Part shown: positions 1 to 8,392 of the stretch, in pieces
Numbering within the stretch: the stretch's first letter is position 1
How the letters are laid out: every line of letters starts with the position of its first letter
Assembly (NCBI GenBank): GCA_002472565.1
Contig: DKSK01000027.1
Coordinates: 229,781 to 293,780, forward strand
From: Bacteroidales bacterium UBA7258
Lineage (GTDB): Bacteria > Bacteroidota > Bacteroidia > Bacteroidales > UBA932
Length of the DNA: 64,000 nt
Direction: 5' to 3'
Notes under the pieces: generated by a model
Seen by the model: the letters and a program-made list of their open reading frames with translations, nothing else
Database searches by the model: none
Told to the model about the DNA's origin: nothing
Position numbers and translations under genes: made by a program

Positions 1-500
1 TTACCGGAAGCCCTGATACAAGAATTAAGTCCGAAATAAAGATGCGTTATGACATTGCCCAGGAGATTGACGAACATGTAAGGCTTGGCATATGGCATAA
101 TCGCGTCCGTCGCGCCGAAGAAACGGAGAATCGGCTCCAGAAAAGAGAGCATCAGGATGGAATATGCGATTCCGATGATCGTGTTCAGCGAGACCTCGTT
201 GGCCAAGACATTCTGGGCCTTTTCATAGTTCTTCTGGCCGAGCAGGACTGATATCGTGGTAGAAGCTCCGATACCGACAAGGGTTCCGAGCGCCGCGGAC
301 AAGTTCATAAGAGGAGAAGCCACCGCAAGTCCGGAGATGGCCATGGCTCCGACATCCTTGATATGGCCGATGTAGATGCTGTCGACCATATTGTATAAAG
401 AAGCTGCGGTCATGGCGATGATGCCAGGGACCGCATACATTCTCAGAAGGGTACTTATTTTCTTGGTGCCTAGCTCGGTAGGTATCATTGATTCCGCCAT
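1..500 (-). CDS. MATE family efflux transporter (partial, N-terminal part)
   Basis: The reverse strand encodes about 166 residues running off the left edge, so only the N-terminal third is present. It opens MAESMIPTELGTKKISTLLR and continues with hydrophobic membrane segments typical of the MATE/NorM fold, including YNMVDSIYIGH, which matches the conserved 'valuN-vvDsifvGr' region of the first helices. MATE proteins export cationic compounds in exchange for Na+ or H+ across the inner membrane; the substrate cannot be told here. The ATG lies only 2 bases after the stop of the upstream FKBP lipoprotein, so it is probably the last known gene of the nrnA-FKBP-FKBP transcription unit. Confidence 0.85.
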   Translation of the reverse strand, partial: MAESMIPTELGTKKISTLLRMYAVPGIIAMTAASLYNMVDSIYIGHIKDVGAMAISGLAVASPLMNLSAALGTLVGIGASTTISVLLGQKNYEKAQNVLANEVSLNTIIGIAYSILMLSFLEPILRFFGATDAIMPYAKPYMFVNLLGNVITHLYFGLNSCIRASG

Positions 501-502
501 GT

Positions 503-1567
503 CTAATCGTTCGGGTTATCTACCAGCCAGATGTCGAAACGAAGTGAGGCGTAAGGCGGCACAGAATTTCCGGAGCCCGTGGATCCGTAGCCGAAAGGAG
601 AGATGAATACAGCTGTTCCTCTCTCATAAGGATGCATCAGCGAAATGGCATGGGCGAAGCCAGAGGTCATGTCGGAGGAACTCGAAGAATAATACGACGA
701 GGAAGAAGAACCGGAATCCATAGAATAATTGGCATACTCCTCGGCAAGGGTCACGCTGTACGGGGTATAGGTGCGGCTTGATTTGTAGATGCCATAGAAT
801 TTGGCGGTGTCGGCGACGTTGGTATCGAAAACATGGCCGTCCGGGATGGTCCTTCCTATATAATTAATGTATATGGTCGAGTCTGAAGGTAAGGAAACTG
901 TGTCTTTTCCGGCGAGCTTCTTGTACCAGAAGCCATAGGAGACCGTGTCGAGCTGCGCGTCAAGGACGGAGTGGACATAAGCGGTGCACTGAGAAATCTC
1001 CCTCGATACGACGTCATCGGTGAAATCCCTCAGAGTCAGTTCGTATATATATGATGAAGCGTCTTTCTGGGTATGCTTGAAATAGGCCTCGGCATCGGCC
1101 CTCTTCTTCGTACCTGTCAGCCAGGAAGGGATCAGGGCAGTCTTAGTCTCCCCTACTCTCATGCCTTCCAGCATATTGAGGATGCCTACCTGGACTCCTT
1201 CGTTTGCAGCGAGGAAGGTGCGCATTCCGTAATAGTTGGAGGCGTTGTAGGTTCCGACCTGCTTCGCGATGGCTTCGGAAGTCGTGGACTGGATCTTGCC
1301 GTCGAGGGACCTTACCGTATAGTCGAAGAGAACGTAGTTCTCTCCGCCATATGTTTTCCCGTCCGCCTTCGTATCTGAAAGGACGTATATTCCGTCACCG
1401 GAAGCCTTCACTCCGGGATGGTTGACCTGAATCCAGGCCTCGAGATGCCTCAGCTCGTCCTCATTGCCGGAATTGCCCTCCGACTTGGCACAGGAAAAGG
1501 AAAAGAAGGCTGCGGCGCCAAGACAAGCAAGACCGCAAATCTTTGACAATATTTCTTTCATACTCAT
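503..1567 (-). CDS. Tandem FKBP-type peptidyl-prolyl isomerase lipoprotein
   Basis: 354 residues. A signal peptide ends in a lipobox-like FSFSC with the acceptor cysteine at residue 26, so it is probably a membrane-anchored lipoprotein of the envelope. Two FKBP-like regions follow, roughly 60-175 and 225-350; the first has the 'GMRVGETKTALIPSWL' pattern and the second 'SLMHPYERGTAVFISPFGYG'. FKBP proteins catalyse cis-trans isomerisation of prolyl bonds or act as chaperones in the periplasm. The second domain carries a Ser/Tyr-rich insertion near residues 288-300, an unusual low-complexity loop. It sits 21 bases after a second FKBP lipoprotein and just before a MATE gene. Catalytic activity is not certain because the aromatic pocket is only partly conserved. 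Confidence 0.8.
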   Translation of the reverse strand: MSMKEILSKICGLACLGAAAFFSFSCAKSEGNSGNEDELRHLEAWIQVNHPGVKASGDGIYVLSDTKADGKTYGGENYVLFDYTVRSLDGKIQSTTSEAIAKQVGTYNASNYYGMRTFLAANEGVQVGILNMLEGMRVGETKTALIPSWLTGTKKRADAEAYFKHTQKDASSYIYELTLRDFTDDVVSREISQCTAYVHSVLDAQLDTVSYGFWYKKLAGKDTVSLPSDSTIYINYIGRTIPDGHVFDTNVADTAKFYGIYKSSRTYTPYSVTLAEEYANYSMDSGSSSSSYYSSSSSDMTSGFAHAISLMHPYERGTAVFISPFGYGSTGSGNSVPPYASLRFDIWLVDNPND

Positions 1568-1588
1568 AATTTCTTATGCTAGGAGACT

Positions 1589-2137
1589 TTACTGATTTTT
1601 GACATCGGTGACCAAGACATGATAGGCTAAGGCGGAATTTGCAGGAATCGTGCCTAACTGCTTGTCTCCGAAACCGTACTTGCCTGAAAAGAGGATTATG
1701 CATTCTTCACCGGCCTTTACGCCCAGAAGTCCGTTTTTAAGGCCCGTGACCAGTCTGGAGCCCGAAAGGCTGACTGTGTCCGGAGTGAAGAATGTCGTAT
1801 CAGAAAGGTCCCAGCTCTGCGATGAGGCCAGATCCTTGTTATTGGCAGCAAACATGTTGGAGGCGCTGAGCGAAGAAGAAGTCATTACGTAGCCCGCATA
1901 GTAGAAGGCCAGTGTGCCGCCGGCGGATAGAGAATCTCCGCTCCCCTGCGAGACGACAAGACGCTGGCTTCCCTTGTTGGACACAACGTAAAAAGTCGTA
2001 TCCGACTCCAGCTGCTTATTCAGGAAGGACTCTATGTAGCCTTCCTGGGTCGAATATGTAGTCTTTATATTCTCTTTGCTGCAAGAGAACAGTGCCACGG
2101 AAGCGGCCGTCAAGACATATATAATATTAGCTCTCAT
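1589..2137 (-). CDS. FKBP-type peptidyl-prolyl isomerase lipoprotein (single domain)
   Basis: 182 residues with a lipoprotein signal (LFSC, Cys19) followed by one FKBP domain. The C-terminal half shows the family pattern 'LVTGLKNGLLGVKAGEECII' then 'KYGFGDKQLGTIPANSALAY', which matches the FKBP 'G...ipp.s.L.F.VeL' core. It is shorter than its downstream neighbour and probably a paralogue of one of that protein's domains. The start ATG overlaps the stop of the NrnA-like gene by 4 bases (ATGA), which suggests translational coupling. A periplasmic folding role is inferred from the family. Confidence 0.85.
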   Translation of the reverse strand: MRANIIYVLTAASVALFSCSKENIKTTYSTQEGYIESFLNKQLESDTTFYVVSNKGSQRLVVSQGSGDSLSAGGTLAFYYAGYVMTSSSLSASNMFAANNKDLASSQSWDLSDTTFFTPDTVSLSGSRLVTGLKNGLLGVKAGEECIILFSGKYGFGDKQLGTIPANSALAYHVLVTDVKNQ

Positions 2138-3207
2138 CCTAAAAATTCCCTTATCGCCTTTTCTGCATATTCAAGAGCATCTTTCGCCGACTTGACCCAT
2201 TTCCGGGCCGGGTCATCCTGCTCTCCTATCCAGAGCCTTCCGCCGGAAGCCTGTTCATGTCCGCCTCCGCAAAAATAGAGGGCGGCCATCCTGGCGGCGG
2301 AGGTGCCTTTCTTGGAGCGCACCGAGACCCTGAAATAGCCCTCGTCTTCCTTGAGCCAGACGCTGAGCCTCACGCTTCCCATTTCCAGCGGTATATTCAC
2401 AAAGCCCTCCGTGTCACCATCCTGAATTCCGAAACGCTCCCGCTCCTCCATGGTCATTATCATGAGAGCGGCTCCCTCCGGGAAGACCTCCATCTTTTCG
2501 AGCATGCAGCCCATCGCCCGGAGCCTGCTTTCTCGGCAGCTATGGTAGAGGCGCTCCAGCAGAGCGTCTCTGTCGACTCCGGCGGAGAGAAGGCCAGAGG
2601 CCATCTCCAGAGTGGAAGGGAAGGTTGAATTGGCGAAGTTGTTGGTGTCAGTGGTCATCCCCGTCATCAGAAGTTCCGCCGACTTGCCAGGAAGTTTCCC
2701 GGGATCCCCTTGAATCTCCGGCATCATGAGCAGGAGCCAATACGTCATTTCGCTTGCAGAAGAGACTTCCGGAGTAGAAAAGGTCAGGACGAACTCTTCC
2801 TCGACGGGCCCTAGATGATGGTCTACAAGGACCTTCGGTGCCTTGGCCGACTCAAGGAAAGGCGCCAGGTTTCCGGTCCGTCCGCAAGAGTTGCAGTCCA
2901 TAACCAGAAGGAGGTCCGACTCCGCCACTCTCTTCTCGGCCGCAGCGGGAGAATCAGGAAAAAAAGCGAAACTTTCTTTCGGCGCCAGGGCCGTGACGAA
3001 AGAGACTGTATTGTCGAGCCTGTCCGGGAAGAGCGCCGCCGCTTCTTTTCCAAGGGATCTCAGATAGCTCACCATGGCAAGGGCGCAGCCGGCGGCATCG
3101 CCGTCGGGATGCTGATGGAGAGCCACCGTAATCTTTCCGGCGGCAAGTGCCATATCATGGAAAGAAATGGCTTTTTCTCTGTCAATTTCAGGCATCTTTG
3201 TCTTCAA
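2134..3207 (-). CDS. nrnA: DHH/DHHA1 phosphoesterase, NrnA-like (nanoRNase / pAp phosphatase)
   Basis: 357 residues of the DHH superfamily. Motifs in order: HQHPDGDAAG (residues 31-40), a metal-binding Asp in VMDCNSCGRTG, the DHH motif itself in VDHHLG, a further Asp in TTDTNNF, and the C-terminal DHHA1 signature GGGHEQASGG. Family members degrade 2-5-nucleotide RNAs and dephosphorylate 3',5'-pAp in the cytoplasm. The gene leads a minus-strand unit with two FKBP lipoproteins. A -7 element (TAAATTTG) ends only 7 bases before the first ATG; the second ATG, four codons in (MPEIDREK, position 3195), would leave a more ordinary leader and may be the real start. Confidence 0.88.
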   Translation of the reverse strand: MKTKMPEIDREKAISFHDMALAAGKITVALHQHPDGDAAGCALAMVSYLRSLGKEAAALFPDRLDNTVSFVTALAPKESFAFFPDSPAAAEKRVAESDLLLVMDCNSCGRTGNLAPFLESAKAPKVLVDHHLGPVEEEFVLTFSTPEVSSASEMTYWLLLMMPEIQGDPGKLPGKSAELLMTGMTTDTNNFANSTFPSTLEMASGLLSAGVDRDALLERLYHSCRESRLRAMGCMLEKMEVFPEGAALMIMTMEERERFGIQDGDTEGFVNIPLEMGSVRLSVWLKEDEGYFRVSVRSKKGTSAARMAALYFCGGGHEQASGGRLWIGEQDDPARKWVKSAKDALEYAEKAIREFLG

Positions 3208-3214
3208 TTCTCTG

Positions 3215-3222
3215 CAAATTTA
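3215..3222 (-). promoter_or_regulatory. Bacteroidota-type -7 element for the nrnA unit
   Basis: TAAATTTG on the minus strand, 7 bases before the first ATG of the DHH phosphoesterase and 19 before the second. It lies back to back with the plus-strand promoter of the next gene. Confidence 0.6.
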
Positions 3223-3230
3223 CATAATTT

Positions 3231-3262
3231 ATTGCATTTGATAAATCCTTTTCCTAAATTTG
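3231..3262 (+). promoter_or_regulatory. Promoter of the 3323-5257 unit
   Basis: An ATTG box at 3231-3234 is followed after 20 bases by TAAATTTG at 3255-3262, the Bacteroidota -33/-7 arrangement. The predicted leader is about 55 bases. Confidence 0.65.
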
Positions 3263-3322
3263 CCAAGACCATGCAAATGGGTATATTGTTTATTATAAGA
3301 ATCTAAAAATAAACACATAATA

Positions 3323-4015
3323 ATGAACAAAGCACTAAAGGCCATCATCAGCATCGTGCTGCTTGGCGTCATCGTGTGGCTCGTATTCGCTAACATCAAG
3401 AGCGTCAAGGAGCCGGTAGACTTCAATAAGGCTAAGGCTTACCGTGAAGGCATCGCGGAACAGCGTCTTAAGGACATCCGTACCCTCCAAGTCGCCTACA
3501 AGTCGGTAAACAACAAGTTCACTGCCTCTTTCGACACCCTCGCCATGTTCTACAACACCGGCAAGATGGACGTCAACTTGCAGGTAGGTTCTCAGGATGA
3601 CTCTCTGGCAGTCGCCCACACCGAGGCAGTCAGGAAGGCCAACAAGGGCATCACCAACGAGCAGCTCTACCAGATGTACAGGAACGGAGACGAGCACCTC
3701 GTATTCTCCATCAAGAGCCAGATCCCTGTAAGGGACACCCTCTTCAACGGACGTTCCGACTTCAACGTCGACTCTCTCGCCTACATTCCTTTCTCCGGCG
3801 GACAGAAGACCATCATGAACGCCGTCGTAAAGGAGGTTTCCGGTGTTCAGGTTCCTCTCTTCGAGGCTCAGATGCCATACAAGGCTCTCCTCCACGGGCT
3901 TGACAATCAGCTCAGAATCAACCTTGACGCCGAGAGAAGAGACCAGAACAAGTACGAAGGACTTCAGGTTGGTTCCATCAGCGCACCTAACAACAACGCC
4001 GGAAACTGGGAGTAG
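3323..4015 (+). CDS. Membrane-anchored protein of unknown function, upstream of DUF3822-rsmD
   Basis: 230 residues. One N-terminal hydrophobic segment (about residues 6-24) suggests a single-pass inner-membrane anchor with the rest outside the cytoplasm. The body is hydrophilic, starts with a helical stretch (about 34-65, 'RLKDIRTLQVAYKSVN') and has no catalytic motif I recognise. The first helix followed by an extended domain loosely resembles pseudopilin-like shapes, but I would not assign that. Homologues of this kind commonly sit directly before DUF3822 and rsmD in Bacteroidales, as here, which supports a conserved operon. Function unknown. Confidence 0.8.
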   Translation: MNKALKAIISIVLLGVIVWLVFANIKSVKEPVDFNKAKAYREGIAEQRLKDIRTLQVAYKSVNNKFTASFDTLAMFYNTGKMDVNLQVGSQDDSLAVAHTEAVRKANKGITNEQLYQMYRNGDEHLVFSIKSQIPVRDTLFNGRSDFNVDSLAYIPFSGGQKTIMNAVVKEVSGVQVPLFEAQMPYKALLHGLDNQLRINLDAERRDQNKYEGLQVGSISAPNNNAGNWE

Positions 4016-4022
4016 TCTTCTG

Positions 4023-4715
4023 GTGGAAAAAGGCTTGTCAAATACAAGTATAGGAATATCCATTCAAGTGTCCTTGAGTGGATATTCTTTTAAGGTATCC
4101 GGCCCGGAAGGCGTTAGGAACTCCGGCTGGCTGGGGGCCGACAGACTATTCACGACCTCTGAATTTCAGAAGCGCTATTCTTCCGTGGAAGTTTCGCTTC
4201 TCACTCCGAAGATCGCCCTCGTACCTGCCCAGTTCTTCGATCCCGCGGCGGCCCGCCCGGCGCTCGCCGAAGTGACGGCCATCCGGGAAGGCGACCAGGT
4301 ATCCAGCGTGGCTCTTCCGGAGTTCGGAGCGGTGCTTGTCTATTCCAATTCCATCGACGAGACCCTTTCGCGGGTTATCTCCATGTCTGTTCTGGACGAG
4401 AACGGCAAAAGTGCGGAAGTGCTTCCAGAGATGTACTACATCCTCAAGGGGCTTAAAGACTGCCCGGAATACAACAAAATTCTGGCTTCTTACATGGACG
4501 GCTGGCTCCACCTGGCCGTCGCCCAGGGGCGAACCCTTATGCTCTGCAATACCTTCGAGGCGGCGGATTTCACCACGGCGGAATATTTCATATTCATGGT
4601 GCTGAAAAAGCTTCAGCTCAATCCAGAAGTTTCTACCGTCTGCTTCAGGACGCCCCTCACCGACGCTCAGGAAATGTCCCTCTACAGGTATTTCAAATCC
4701 GTGGAGGTGCTATGA
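4023..4715 (+). CDS. DUF3822 family protein
   Basis: About 230 residues if translation begins at the GTG 7 bases after the preceding stop; a TTG at 4035 is an alternative. No ATG fits unless the gene overlaps the previous one deeply. The N-terminus 'ISIQVSLSGYSFKV' matches the start of DUF3822, a Bacteroidota family of unknown function with an actin-like fold; the middle and C-terminus (for example 'HLAVAQGRTLMLCNTFE' and 'AEYFIFMVLKKLQLNPE') also fit. The stop overlaps the rsmD start by 4 bases (ATGA), so the two are translationally coupled, and a link with ribosomal RNA modification or ribosome assembly is possible but unproved. Confidence 0.8.
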   Translation: MEKGLSNTSIGISIQVSLSGYSFKVSGPEGVRNSGWLGADRLFTTSEFQKRYSSVEVSLLTPKIALVPAQFFDPAAARPALAEVTAIREGDQVSSVALPEFGAVLVYSNSIDETLSRVISMSVLDENGKSAEVLPEMYYILKGLKDCPEYNKILASYMDGWLHLAVAQGRTLMLCNTFEAADFTTAEYFIFMVLKKLQLNPEVSTVCFRTPLTDAQEMSLYRYFKSVEVL

Positions 4716-5257
4716 GGATAATCGGAGGCAGACTCAAGGGGAAGTTGTTTGACATTCCGGAGGGATTCAAGTCTCGTCCGACGACTGATTTTGCAAAGGA
4801 AGCTCTCTTTGACATTCTCGATAATGAGTACGAATGGGAGGGGCTGAAGGTATTGGACCTTTTCGGCGGCACCGGCTCTATATCCTATGAATTCCTATCT
4901 CGGGGAGCTGGTCATGTGTGGACGGTGGAGATGAATCCGGGGAATACGGCTTTCATTTCCAAAACAGCGAAAAGACTCGGCATTGCCAGGGACATATCGG
5001 TCATCCATAGCAATGTCTTTGATTTTCTGGGAATATGCCGAGAAAAATTCGACCTGGTCTTCGCCGATCCGCCTTATGCGCTGGAAGGGCTTGAGAGCAT
5101 TCCGGAAAAGGTCCTCTCGCGCGGCATCATCCATCCGGGCGGCTACTTCATTCTCGAACACGGCGCGGAGCATGATTTTTCCGCCCATCCTCTCTTTAAG
5201 AAAGAAAAAGTCTACGGCCGGGTCCACTTCACCTTCTTCGAAGTTCCCGCCGAATAA
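4712..5257 (+). CDS. rsmD: 16S rRNA (guanine966-N2)-methyltransferase RsmD
   Basis: 181 residues, the usual length for RsmD. The protein starts MRIIGGRLKGK, has the SAM-binding loop LDLFGGTGSISYE (residues 48-60) and the catalytic DPPY motif at 119-122. The enzyme uses S-adenosylmethionine to methylate G966 of 16S rRNA on the assembled small subunit. It is the last gene of the unit that starts at 3323 and overlaps DUF3822 by 4 bases. Confidence 0.95.
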   Translation: MRIIGGRLKGKLFDIPEGFKSRPTTDFAKEALFDILDNEYEWEGLKVLDLFGGTGSISYEFLSRGAGHVWTVEMNPGNTAFISKTAKRLGIARDISVIHSNVFDFLGICREKFDLVFADPPYALEGLESIPEKVLSRGIIHPGGYFILEHGAEHDFSAHPLFKKEKVYGRVHFTFFEVPAE

Positions 5258-5305
5258 CGGCTTGCCAGGGAAGATTCCAGTTCCGCTCCTGGTAAGCTGT
5301 TTTAA

Positions 5306-5425
5306 TCAGTTATATTGCTTGTAGTTTTCTACCTGTTCCAGCACTCGCTCGAAGACCTCATCGTCCCAGGTAGGCGGATAGCCTTCTTGATAGAGCAGGA
5401 GAAGGAGACGGGAGAGAGGGGAGAA
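5306..5425 (-). pseudogene. Gene fragment resembling the C-terminus of a type I restriction subunit (HsdR)
   Basis: The reverse strand has an open frame ending at a TGA (5306-5308) whose last residues are YPPTWDDEVFERVLEQVENY followed by KQYN. This ending resembles the extreme C-terminus of HsdR-type restriction subunits (pattern 'yPpeW.dEvf..vleQvENfKky'). No start codon or helicase part is present upstream, so it would be a relic of about 40 codons. The right boundary is approximate. The rest of the 326-base gap between rsmD and dnaK holds purine-rich sequence and one hairpin. Confidence 0.35.
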
Positions 5426-5474
5426 GTAGATGGGAGAAAGAGCAGGAGATGTAGACGGGCAGGCGGGATATAGT

Positions 5475-5516
5475 AAGAGGGTGGCTGTAAGTCTTTCGAC
5501 TTGTAGTCACCCTCTT
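5475..5516. terminator. Hairpin between convergent rsmD and dnaK
   Basis: A 19-base-pair stem (5475-5493 with 5498-5516, a few G-U pairs) with a 4-base TTTC loop. It is the only strong hairpin between the two convergent units and could stop transcription from both sides, although neither side has a long T-run. Confidence 0.6.
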
Positions 5517-5583
5517 AATTGTGTTTTATGTCGCCTTGTTTGCTCTCGGCTGGCACTGGATGCTCGGCTGGCGAGAAGGAGTT

Positions 5584-7470
5584 TTACTGTTCGTCTGGCT
5601 GGTTGTTGTCACCGCCCTGTGGTCCCTGCGGGCCCTGTGGGCCTGCCTGTGGGCCCTGCTGTGCTCCGGCATTACCGTACATCTGGCTCGAAGCGGCATT
5701 CCATGCATCCTGGAGATTCTTCGAATAGGTGTCGATATCAGCTATGTTCTGATTCTTGACGGCCTCCTTCAGGCTGGAGAGTGCGCTTTCGATAGCACCC
5801 TTCTTGTCCGCCGGGAGCTTGTCGCCATAGTCCTTCAGGTTCTTGTCAGACTGGAAGCAGAGTGCATCGGCGTTATTGATCTTGTCGACCCTCTCCTTCT
5901 CGGCCTGGTCAGCGGCCTCATTAGCCTTGGCCTCATTTCTCATCCTGTTTATCTCCTCATCAGAAAGACCGGACGAAGCCTCGATACGAATCTTCTGCTC
6001 CTTGCCCGTAGCCTTATCTTTCGCGGAAACATTCAGAATACCATTGGCATCGATATCAAAGGTAACCTCAATCTGAGGAATGCCTCTCGGTGCCGGAGCG
6101 ATACCGTCCAGATGGAAAATACCTATCTGCTTGTTGTCCTTGGCCATTGGACGCTCACCCTGGAGAACCCTGATCTCTACGGAAGGCTGGTTGTCGGCCG
6201 CGGTCGAGAAGACCTGGGACTTCCTTGTAGGTATCGTGGTGTTGGACTCGATAAGCTTCGTCATCACGCCACCCAAAGTCTCGATACCGAGAGAAAGCGG
6301 AGTAACATCGAGCAGAAGCACATCCTTTACGTCACCGGCAAGGACACCGCCCTGGATGGACGCTCCGATGGCCACAACCTCATCCGGATTGACACTCTTA
6401 TTTGGCTCCTTTCCGAAGAAGTTCTTTACGAGTTCCTGAACCTTAGGAATACGGGAAGAACCGCCGACGAGAAGGACCTCGTCAATATCCGAAGGATTCA
6501 GATGCGCATCGGAGAGCGCCTTGCGGCATGGCTCGATGGTCTTCTGGAAGAGGTCATCGCAGAGCTGTTCGAACTTGGCTCTTGTAAGGGTCTTTACCAG
6601 ATGCTTTGGAACACCGTCAACCGGCATGATGTAAGGAAGGTTGATTTCGCTGGAGCTCTGGTTGGAGAGTTCTATCTTCGCCTTCTCGGCCGCATCCTTG
6701 AGTCTCTGGAGTGCCATCGGGTCTTTCTTCAGGTCAGCTCCGCCGTTATCCGCGGCGAACTCTTTGGCGAGCCAGTCGATGATTCTCTGGTCGAAGTCAT
6801 CACCTCCGAGGTGGGTGTCACCGTTGGTGGACTTAACCTCAAAGACACCGTCGCCCAATTCAAGGATAGAAATATCGAAGGTACCGCCGCCAAGGTCGTA
6901 GACGGCAATCTTCATGTTCTTGTTCTTTTTGTCAAGACCATAGGCGAGCGCCGCCGCGGTAGGCTCGTTGATGATTCTCTTGACATCGAGTCCGGCAATC
7001 TTACCGGCCTCCTTGGTGGCCTGACGCTGGGAGTCAGAGAAATAGGCAGGGACCGTGATGACTGCCTCGGTGACAGGCTGACGGAGATAATCCTCGGCAG
7101 TCTTCTTCATCTTCTGGAGAATCATGGCCGATATTTCCTGAGGAGAATAGAGCTTGCCGTTGATGTTGATACGAGGAGTGTTGTTCTCCCCACGGTCAAC
7201 ACGGTAAGGTACCCTCTGGATTTCTGTCTGGACCTGGTCATAAGTCTCGCCCATGAACCTTTTTATGGAGTATACAGTGTTCTTAGGGTTGGTTATAGCC
7301 TGACGTTTCGCAGGATTGCCGACCTTTCTTTCTCCGTCGTCAGTGAAAGCCACTACGGAAGGGGTCGTACGCTGACCCTCGTTATTTATGATTACGGTAG
7401 GCTGGTTGCCTTCCATGACCGCTACGCAGGAGTTCGTAGTTCCAAGGTCAATTCCAATTATCTTTCCCAT
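5584..7470 (-). CDS. dnaK: Molecular chaperone DnaK (Hsp70)
   Basis: 628 residues, full length. The ATPase domain has [20 protein letters not shown], '[13 protein letters not shown]' and '[15 protein letters not shown]'; the substrate domain has '[20 protein letters not shown]'. DnaK binds and releases unfolded polypeptides in an ATP cycle with DnaJ and GrpE, neither of which is in this window. The C-terminal tail contains GPQ-type repeats (about residues 605-620) before an acidic end, a variable feature of the lid tail. The leader contains nested inverted repeats (7498-7545). Confidence 0.98.
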   Translation of the reverse strand: MGKIIGIDLGTTNSCVAVMEGNQPTVIINNEGQRTTPSVVAFTDDGERKVGNPAKRQAITNPKNTVYSIKRFMGETYDQVQTEIQRVPYRVDRGENNTPRININGKLYSPQEISAMILQKMKKTAEDYLRQPVTEAVITVPAYFSDSQRQATKEAGKIAGLDVKRIINEPTAAALAYGLDKKNKNMKIAVYDLGGGTFDISILELGDGVFEVKSTNGDTHLGGDDFDQRIIDWLAKEFAADNGGADLKKDPMALQRLKDAAEKAKIELSNQSSSEINLPYIMPVDGVPKHLVKTLTRAKFEQLCDDLFQKTIEPCRKALSDAHLNPSDIDEVLLVGGSSRIPKVQELVKNFFGKEPNKSVNPDEVVAIGASIQGGVLAGDVKDVLLLDVTPLSLGIETLGGVMTKLIESNTTIPTRKSQVFSTAADNQPSVEIRVLQGERPMAKDNKQIGIFHLDGIAPAPRGIPQIEVTFDIDANGILNVSAKDKATGKEQKIRIEASSGLSDEEINRMRNEAKANEAADQAEKERVDKINNADALCFQSDKNLKDYGDKLPADKKGAIESALSSLKEAVKNQNIADIDTYSKNLQDAWNAASSQMYGNAGAQQGPQAGPQGPQGPQGGDNNQPDEQ

Positions 7471-7497
7471 AATATCTAAGTTTTTTGTTTTCAGTTA

Positions 7498-7545
7498 AAC
7501 ATTCCGCCGCGGACTTTCCGCGACGCATTAGAAAACATCGAATGT
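7498..7545 (-). promoter_or_regulatory. Nested inverted repeats in the dnaK upstream region
   Basis: AACATTC (7498-7504) pairs with GAATGTT (7539-7545), and inside it CGCGGA (7508-7513) pairs with TCCGCG (7517-7522). The structure lies 27-75 bases upstream of the dnaK ATG. It could be an operator or an mRNA structure; it is not the CIRCE sequence. Confidence 0.3.
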
Positions 7546-7597
7546 TGTGCCATATCAAGTCAGGGTGGGATCGAGTGCCAAAATGTCATATTTTGTC

Positions 7598-7605
7598 TAT
7601 CTTTG
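7598..7605 (+). promoter_or_regulatory. -7 element TATCTTTG for the pseudouridine synthase
   Basis: TATCTTTG ends 4 bases before the ATG at 7610. This argues against the two in-frame ATGs further upstream and implies a transcript with almost no 5' leader. Confidence 0.6.
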
Positions 7606-7609
7606 CCAC

Positions 7610-8392
7610 ATGGAATACAGACAGCTGACTGACTCCGAGTACAAGGACCTTGAATCCAGGATCCTTTACGAAGACAACCATATTCTCATCGTCAACAAGA
7701 AAGTCGGGGAAATCGTCCAGGGCGACAAGACCGGGGACGAGACTCTCGGCGACAAATACAAGGCCTTCATAGCCATACGGGACGCCAAGCCGGGGAAAGT
7801 TTTCCTCGGCATACCGCACCGTATCGACCGCCCGGTCAGCGGAATCACAGTCCTTGCGAAGACCTCGAAGGCTTTGGAGAGATTGTCGGAGATGTTCCGC
7901 CAGGGGGATGTGCACAAGACCTATTGGGCCTTGGTCTGCGCGGCTCCGTTTCCGGAAAGTGGTGAGCTTGACGACTGGCTCGTCAGGAACGAACGCATGA
8001 ACAAGACCTTCGTAGTCAGGGAGGCGGAGAAGGAGGAGCGTCAGGACGCCTCCGGTAAGGACGACCCGGCGCCCAATGCCACGCTCGGGAAAGGGGTGAG
8101 GAAGGAGGCGCGGCTGGCAAGGCTCACGTATAAGATGATAGGAAAGACTGACAGGTATTTTCTGGTGGAAGTCCATCTGCTGACCGGAAGGCACCATCAG
8201 ATACGCTGCCAGCTCTCCCATATCGGCTGCCCGATCAAGGGAGACCTTAAATATGGGGCTCCTCGTTCCAACAAAGACGGCGGCATCTGCCTGCTGGCCA
8301 GGAATATACGATTTGTCCACCCGATCAAAAAGACAGACTTGGACATCACCGCGCCTGTTCCGCGGGACTGGAAGGGCCTTTCCGACCTTTGA
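7610..8392 (+). CDS. RluA-family RNA pseudouridine synthase
   Basis: 260 residues from the ATG at 7610, chosen because a -7 promoter element lies immediately upstream. The catalytic motif HRIDRPVSGITVL holds the Asp that attacks the uridine, and the C-terminal part has LLTGRHHQIRCQLSHIGCPI, a RluA-family signature. These enzymes isomerise specific uridines in rRNA or tRNA. There is no N-terminal S4 domain, so it is nearer to the short RluA/RluC-like or TruC group; the exact target cannot be told. Its 3' end overlaps the convergent AraC-type gene by 47 bases. Confidence 0.9.
   Translation: MEYRQLTDSEYKDLESRILYEDNHILIVNKKVGEIVQGDKTGDETLGDKYKAFIAIRDAKPGKVFLGIPHRIDRPVSGITVLAKTSKALERLSEMFRQGDVHKTYWALVCAAPFPESGELDDWLVRNERMNKTFVVREAEKEERQDASGKDDPAPNATLGKGVRKEARLARLTYKMIGKTDRYFLVEVHLLTGRHHQIRCQLSHIGCPIKGDLKYGAPRSNKDGGICLLARNIRFVHPIKKTDLDITAPVPRDWKGLSDL

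Noticed and set aside
5521..7479. 652-codon open frame opposite dnaK
   Set aside because: dnaK is complete on the other strand; long antisense frames are a well-known by-product of dnaK codon bias and this one has no recognisable domain.
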